A stretch of DNA of 41,662 nt from an uncultured Oscillospiraceae bacterium (lineage in GTDB: Bacteria; Bacillota; Clostridia; Oscillospirales; Oscillospiraceae): contig CAJFNY010000044.1 in NCBI GenBank assembly GCA_904395865.1, positions 1-41,662 on the forward strand, written 5' to 3'. Positions 39,157 to 41,662 of the stretch are shown piece by piece. Position 1 is the stretch's first letter. Every line of letters begins with the position of its first letter. The translations under genes and the position numbers were made by a program. The notes under the pieces were generated by a model. The model was given only the letters and a program-made list of their open reading frames with translations. It did no database searches and was not told the origin of the DNA.

Positions 39157-39213
39157 CTTCCGAAATTAGGCCGCAGCATCTGCCATTTCTGACGTCGTAT
39201 CGTTTGGACTTAT

Positions 39214-39450
39214 TTAATCATCATCATGTTCGATAATTCCGTAATTGTCCTCATATTCTTTCTGTTTTCTTCGCATCTCTTCGTATTGCTTTCTGCCTTG
39301 TTCCGTATTATAATTCCTATATTCAACGTATATAAATAGCCAAAAACATCCCACAACAGAAAGACAAATCAAAGTGGCAATCAGACCGACTTTTAATCCT
39401 GCTACAATAATAGCACCAGAAAAGAATAACAGAATAAATCCAAGCATCAT
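39214..39450 (-). CDS. Small two-span membrane protein in an A+T-rich islet
   Basis: 78 residues. Two apolar segments (LGFILLFFSGAIIVAGLKVG and IATLICLSVVGCFWLFIYVE) are followed by a charged cytoplasmic-type tail with a short helix (GRKQYEEMRRKQKEYEDNYG). The family is not recognised. The ATG at 39450 has GGGGG 7 bases upstream, and TTGTCC-18-TATACT is a plausible promoter on the minus strand near 39474-39503. Base composition (about two thirds A+T) and codon choice differ sharply from the neighbours, so the gene was probably acquired from a low-G+C Firmicute. Confidence 0.65.
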   Translation of the reverse strand: MMLGFILLFFSGAIIVAGLKVGLIATLICLSVVGCFWLFIYVEYRNYNTEQGRKQYEEMRRKQKEYEDNYGIIEHDDD

Positions 39451-39517
39451 GATAATACCCCCTTGCTTTACAAAAAGAGTATAACACAAATCTATAGAGT
39501 AGGACAAGAGATGTAAC

Positions 39518-39664
39518 CTGGAGCCGTTCCGGGCCACGGAGCGGGCCATCAACGTGCTGATCGACGCCCGGCGGCGGTGCGAGGAGGCGTACCTGCGCGG
39601 CGGGGACGGGGTGCCGGTGGTGCTCCCGGTCAGCCGGCCGGAGGAGGCCGCCGGGGAGGACTGA
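39518..39664 (+). pseudogene. Truncated 3' remnant of a small gene
   Basis: Forty-eight codons run from CTG 39518 to TGA 39662-39664 and read LEPFRATERAINVLIDARRR, then CEEAYLRGG and an acidic end (SRPEEAAGED). There is no start codon: the frame is closed by a TAG at 39500 in the A+T-rich islet. G+C content and codon use are host-like. It is most simply the end of a small protein gene that lost its start when the islet arrived. Similar short acidic proteins occur near XRE regulators in gut Clostridia, but I cannot name the family. Confidence 0.55.
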
Positions 39665-39737
39665 TCCGGCCCCGGAGTTTCCGGAGCACGCCGCGCCGGT
39701 TTCGTGCGGAAATTGCCGGAAATCTGCCGCAGCCTGC

Positions 39738-39767
39738 TTTACTTTCCGTGGGATGCTGTGGTATAAT
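39738..39767 (+). promoter_or_regulatory. Promoter of nfnAB
   Basis: TATAAT at 39762-39767 with a weak -35 TTTACT (39738-39743), 18 bases apart. The leader to nfnA is about 115 bases, G+C-rich; no gene or known motif is seen. Confidence 0.6.
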
Positions 39768-39890
39768 GTTGCCGCATGCGGGGGCGGAGATTCCGCGGCC
39801 GCATCGCGTCGGTCCGGCAGCCCCGGCCGCGCGGGTCATACTGTCCGGCGCCATCCCAACGGCGGCCGGTGAAATGAAGGGATGAACCAA

Positions 39891-40745
39891 ATGTATAAAA
39901 TCGTGCGCAAACAGGAGCTGAACCCCACGGTGACTCTGATGGAGATCGAGGCGCCGTTCGTGGCCCGCAAGGCCCAGGCGGGGCAGTTCATCATCTTCCG
40001 GGTGGATGAGAAGTCTGAGCGCGTGCCCCTGACCATCGCCGGCTACGACCGCGAGAAGGGCACCGTCACCATCATCTTCCAGAAGGTCGGCCTCTCCACC
40101 AACATGCTCGGCATGCTCAACGAGGGCGACAGCATCCGCGACTTCGTCGGCCCCCTGGGCCGCCCGACGAACATCGAGGGCAAGAAGCGCGTCTGCGTCG
40201 TCGGCGGCGGCGTCGGCTGCGCCATCGCGTACCCCTCGGCCAAGGCCTTCCACGAGGCCGGCGTGCAGGTGGACGTGATCGTCGGCTTCCGCAGCAAGGA
40301 CATCGTGATCCTGGAGGAAGAGTTCAAGGCCGCATGTGACAATTTCTACATGATGACGGACGACGGCTCCTACGGCGAGAAGGGCTTCGTCACCGCCAAG
40401 CTCCAGGAGCTGCTGGAGCGGGGCGAGCAGTACGACGAGGTCCTGGCCATCGGCCCGGTGCCGATGATGAAGTTCGTCTGCGCCACCACCAAGCCCTTCA
40501 ACGTCCCCACCACCGTCTCCCTGAACCCGATCATGGTCGACGGCACCGGCATGTGCGGCGGCTGCCGCGTGACGGTCGGCGGCCAGGTCAAGTTCGCCTG
40601 CATCGACGGCCCTGACTTCGACGGCCACCAGGTGGACTTCGCCGAGCTGATGAACCGCAACTCGGTCTACAAGGCCCGCGAGGCTGAGGAGTCCAAGACC
40701 CACATCTGCCGGCTGGAGAAGCTGGGCAAAGACCTGATTCAGTAA
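39891..40745 (+). CDS. nfnA: NfnA: NADH-dependent reduced ferredoxin:NADP oxidoreductase, small subunit
   Basis: 284 residues, a ferredoxin-NADP reductase-type flavoprotein. FAD-binding (RVPLTIAGYD) lies in the N-terminal half, the nucleotide-binding segment (VCVVGGGVGCAIAYPSAKAF) is near 105, and a C-terminal 2Fe-2S cysteine set (GTGMCGGCRVTVGGQVKFAC) near 220-240. In NfnAB it oxidises or reduces NAD while NfnB handles NADP, coupled to ferredoxin by flavin-based bifurcation. The ATG at 39891 (MYKIVRKQEL) has AGGG 9 bases upstream; the ATG at 39882 overlaps that site. It is followed after 15 bases by nfnB. SudB of sulfide dehydrogenase is a close relative and an alternative name. Confidence 0.92.
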   Translation: MYKIVRKQELNPTVTLMEIEAPFVARKAQAGQFIIFRVDEKSERVPLTIAGYDREKGTVTIIFQKVGLSTNMLGMLNEGDSIRDFVGPLGRPTNIEGKKRVCVVGGGVGCAIAYPSAKAFHEAGVQVDVIVGFRSKDIVILEEEFKAACDNFYMMTDDGSYGEKGFVTAKLQELLERGEQYDEVLAIGPVPMMKFVCATTKPFNVPTTVSLNPIMVDGTGMCGGCRVTVGGQVKFACIDGPDFDGHQVDFAELMNRNSVYKAREAEESKTHICRLEKLGKDLIQ

Positions 40746-40760
40746 GGGAGGCTGCCGATT

Positions 40761-41662
40761 ATGCCGAATATGCAGAAGAACAAGACTCCGATGCCGGAGC
40801 AGGACCCCAACGTCCGCAACCACAATTTCAAGGAGGTCGCCCTGGGCTACACCGCCGAGATGGCCATTTCCGAGGCCCAGCGCTGCCTCCAGTGCAAGAA
40901 GCCCCGCTGCGTCGAGGGATGTCCCGTCAACGTCCGCATCCCGGAGTTCATCGCCAAGGTCGCCCAGGGCGACTTCCTGGGCGCCTATGAGGTCATCACC
41001 TCCACCAACGCCCTGCCGGCCCTCAGCGGCCGCGTCTGCCCCCAGGAGACCCAGTGCGAGGCCCTGTGCGTCCGCGGCAACAAGGGCGAGCCGGTGGCCA
41101 TCGGCCGTCTGGAGCGCTTCGTGGCCGACTGGTACATGGAGAACGTCAACAAGATGCCCGCAAAGGTCCCGTCCAACGGCCACAAGGTCGCCGTGGTGGG
41201 CTCCGGCCCCGCCGGCCTCACCTGCGCCGGCGACTTGGCCCGCAAGGGGTACGACGTGACCATCTTCGAGGCCCTCCACGTGGCGGGCGGCGTGCTGGTG
41301 TACGGCATCCCTGAGTTCCGTCTGCCCAAGGCCATCGTCCAGAACGAGGTGGACAAGCTGGAGGCCCAGGGCGTCACCGTCATGACGAACATGGTCATCG
41401 GCAAGGTCCTCTCCATCGACGAGCTGATGGACGAGATGGGCTTCGAGGCCGTGTTCGTCGGCTCCGGCGCCGGCCTGCCCATGTTCATGCACATCCCCGG
41501 CGAGGCCCTGGTGGGCGTCTACTCGGCCAACGAGTACCTGACCCGCGTCAACCTGATGAAGGCCTACATCGAGGACGACGACACGCCCATCATCCAGTCC
41601 AAGGCGGTCGCCGTGGTCGGCGGCGGCAACGTGGCCATGGACGCCGCCCGCTGCGCCAAGCG
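40761..41662 (+). CDS. nfnB: NfnB: NADPH-side large subunit (GltD-like), partial
   Basis: About 300 codons are present and the frame runs off the window end. The N-terminal Fer4_20 domain has CLQCKKPRCVEGCPVNVRIP and CPQETQCEALC. The FAD motif VAVVGSGPAGLTCAG lies near 145 and the NADP motif AVAVVGGGNVAMDAARCA near 285. It resembles the glutamate synthase small subunit, but the tight pairing with nfnA identifies it as the bifurcating transhydrogenase subunit that balances NADH, NADPH and ferredoxin. GGGAGG lies 10 bases before the ATG. Confidence 0.92.
   Translation, partial: MPNMQKNKTPMPEQDPNVRNHNFKEVALGYTAEMAISEAQRCLQCKKPRCVEGCPVNVRIPEFIAKVAQGDFLGAYEVITSTNALPALSGRVCPQETQCEALCVRGNKGEPVAIGRLERFVADWYMENVNKMPAKVPSNGHKVAVVGSGPAGLTCAGDLARKGYDVTIFEALHVAGGVLVYGIPEFRLPKAIVQNEVDKLEAQGVTVMTNMVIGKVLSIDELMDEMGFEAVFVGSGAGLPMFMHIPGEALVGVYSANEYLTRVNLMKAYIEDDDTPIIQSKAVAVVGGGNVAMDAARCAK

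Overview
The window is G+C-rich (about two thirds by eye) chromosomal DNA with strong AAGGAGG-type ribosome binding sites, SLH-domain surface proteins, LytR-CpsA-Psr and NfnAB genes and no outer-membrane genes. This suggests a Gram-positive anaerobe of the Clostridia, plausibly a gut Oscillospiraceae relative; the taxonomy is inferred, no rRNA is present.

Layout. 1-180: a multi-hairpin repeat (copy 1 of 3). 192-4570 (-): ssnA-ygfK, two genes of the anaerobic purine/urate degradation set, behind a 133-nt leader that looks like a transcription-attenuating riboswitch. 4896-6245 (+): divergent glutamate dehydrogenase gdhA, so nitrogen release and ammonia assimilation sit back to back. 6620-18469 (-): a compact short-tailed-phage particle cassette (terminase subunits, scaffold-like, capsid, portal, fibre, holin pair, amidase, head-completion and ejection-like proteins), interrupted by repeat copy 2. 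18718-19959 (+): a lipoprotein with its own promoter and terminator (moron-like). 20032-21487: a lysogeny switch with two small leftward genes against an ImmR-type repressor and ImmA protease, sharing ATAAACTT operators. No integrase, replication gene or attachment site is visible, so the region is a defective prophage or a domesticated, gene-transfer-agent-like particle locus.

21747-23015 (+): secreted LRR_5/SLH protein. 23104-24912 (-): PadR regulator, DUF1700-like membrane protein, DUF4097 protein. 25333-26766 (+): SLC13-type anion transporter with a long leader. 26827-31038 (-): YfcE phosphoesterase, DUF1624 acyltransferase, acyl-CoA ligase and, upstream, a DUF362/ferredoxin protein. 31348-34394 (+): LCP cell-wall ligase, PrdX/YbaK-type deacylase, D-2-hydroxyacid dehydrogenase. 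34450-34646: repeat copy 3. 34669-35733 (-): second LRR/SLH protein. 35810-37842 (-): AlbA_2/ATPase regulator and YczE-type membrane protein. 37955-38857 (+): glutamyl-Q tRNA(Asp) synthetase. 38888-39664: a small XRE regulator, an A+T-rich islet with a small membrane protein, and a truncated gene remnant. 39891 to the end (+): nfnA and the start of nfnB, the electron-bifurcating transhydrogenase.

The two strongest leads are the intergenic repeat, whose three copies keep their hairpins through compensatory base changes, and the ssnA leader, where a P1-type helix and an intrinsic terminator compete for the same bases.
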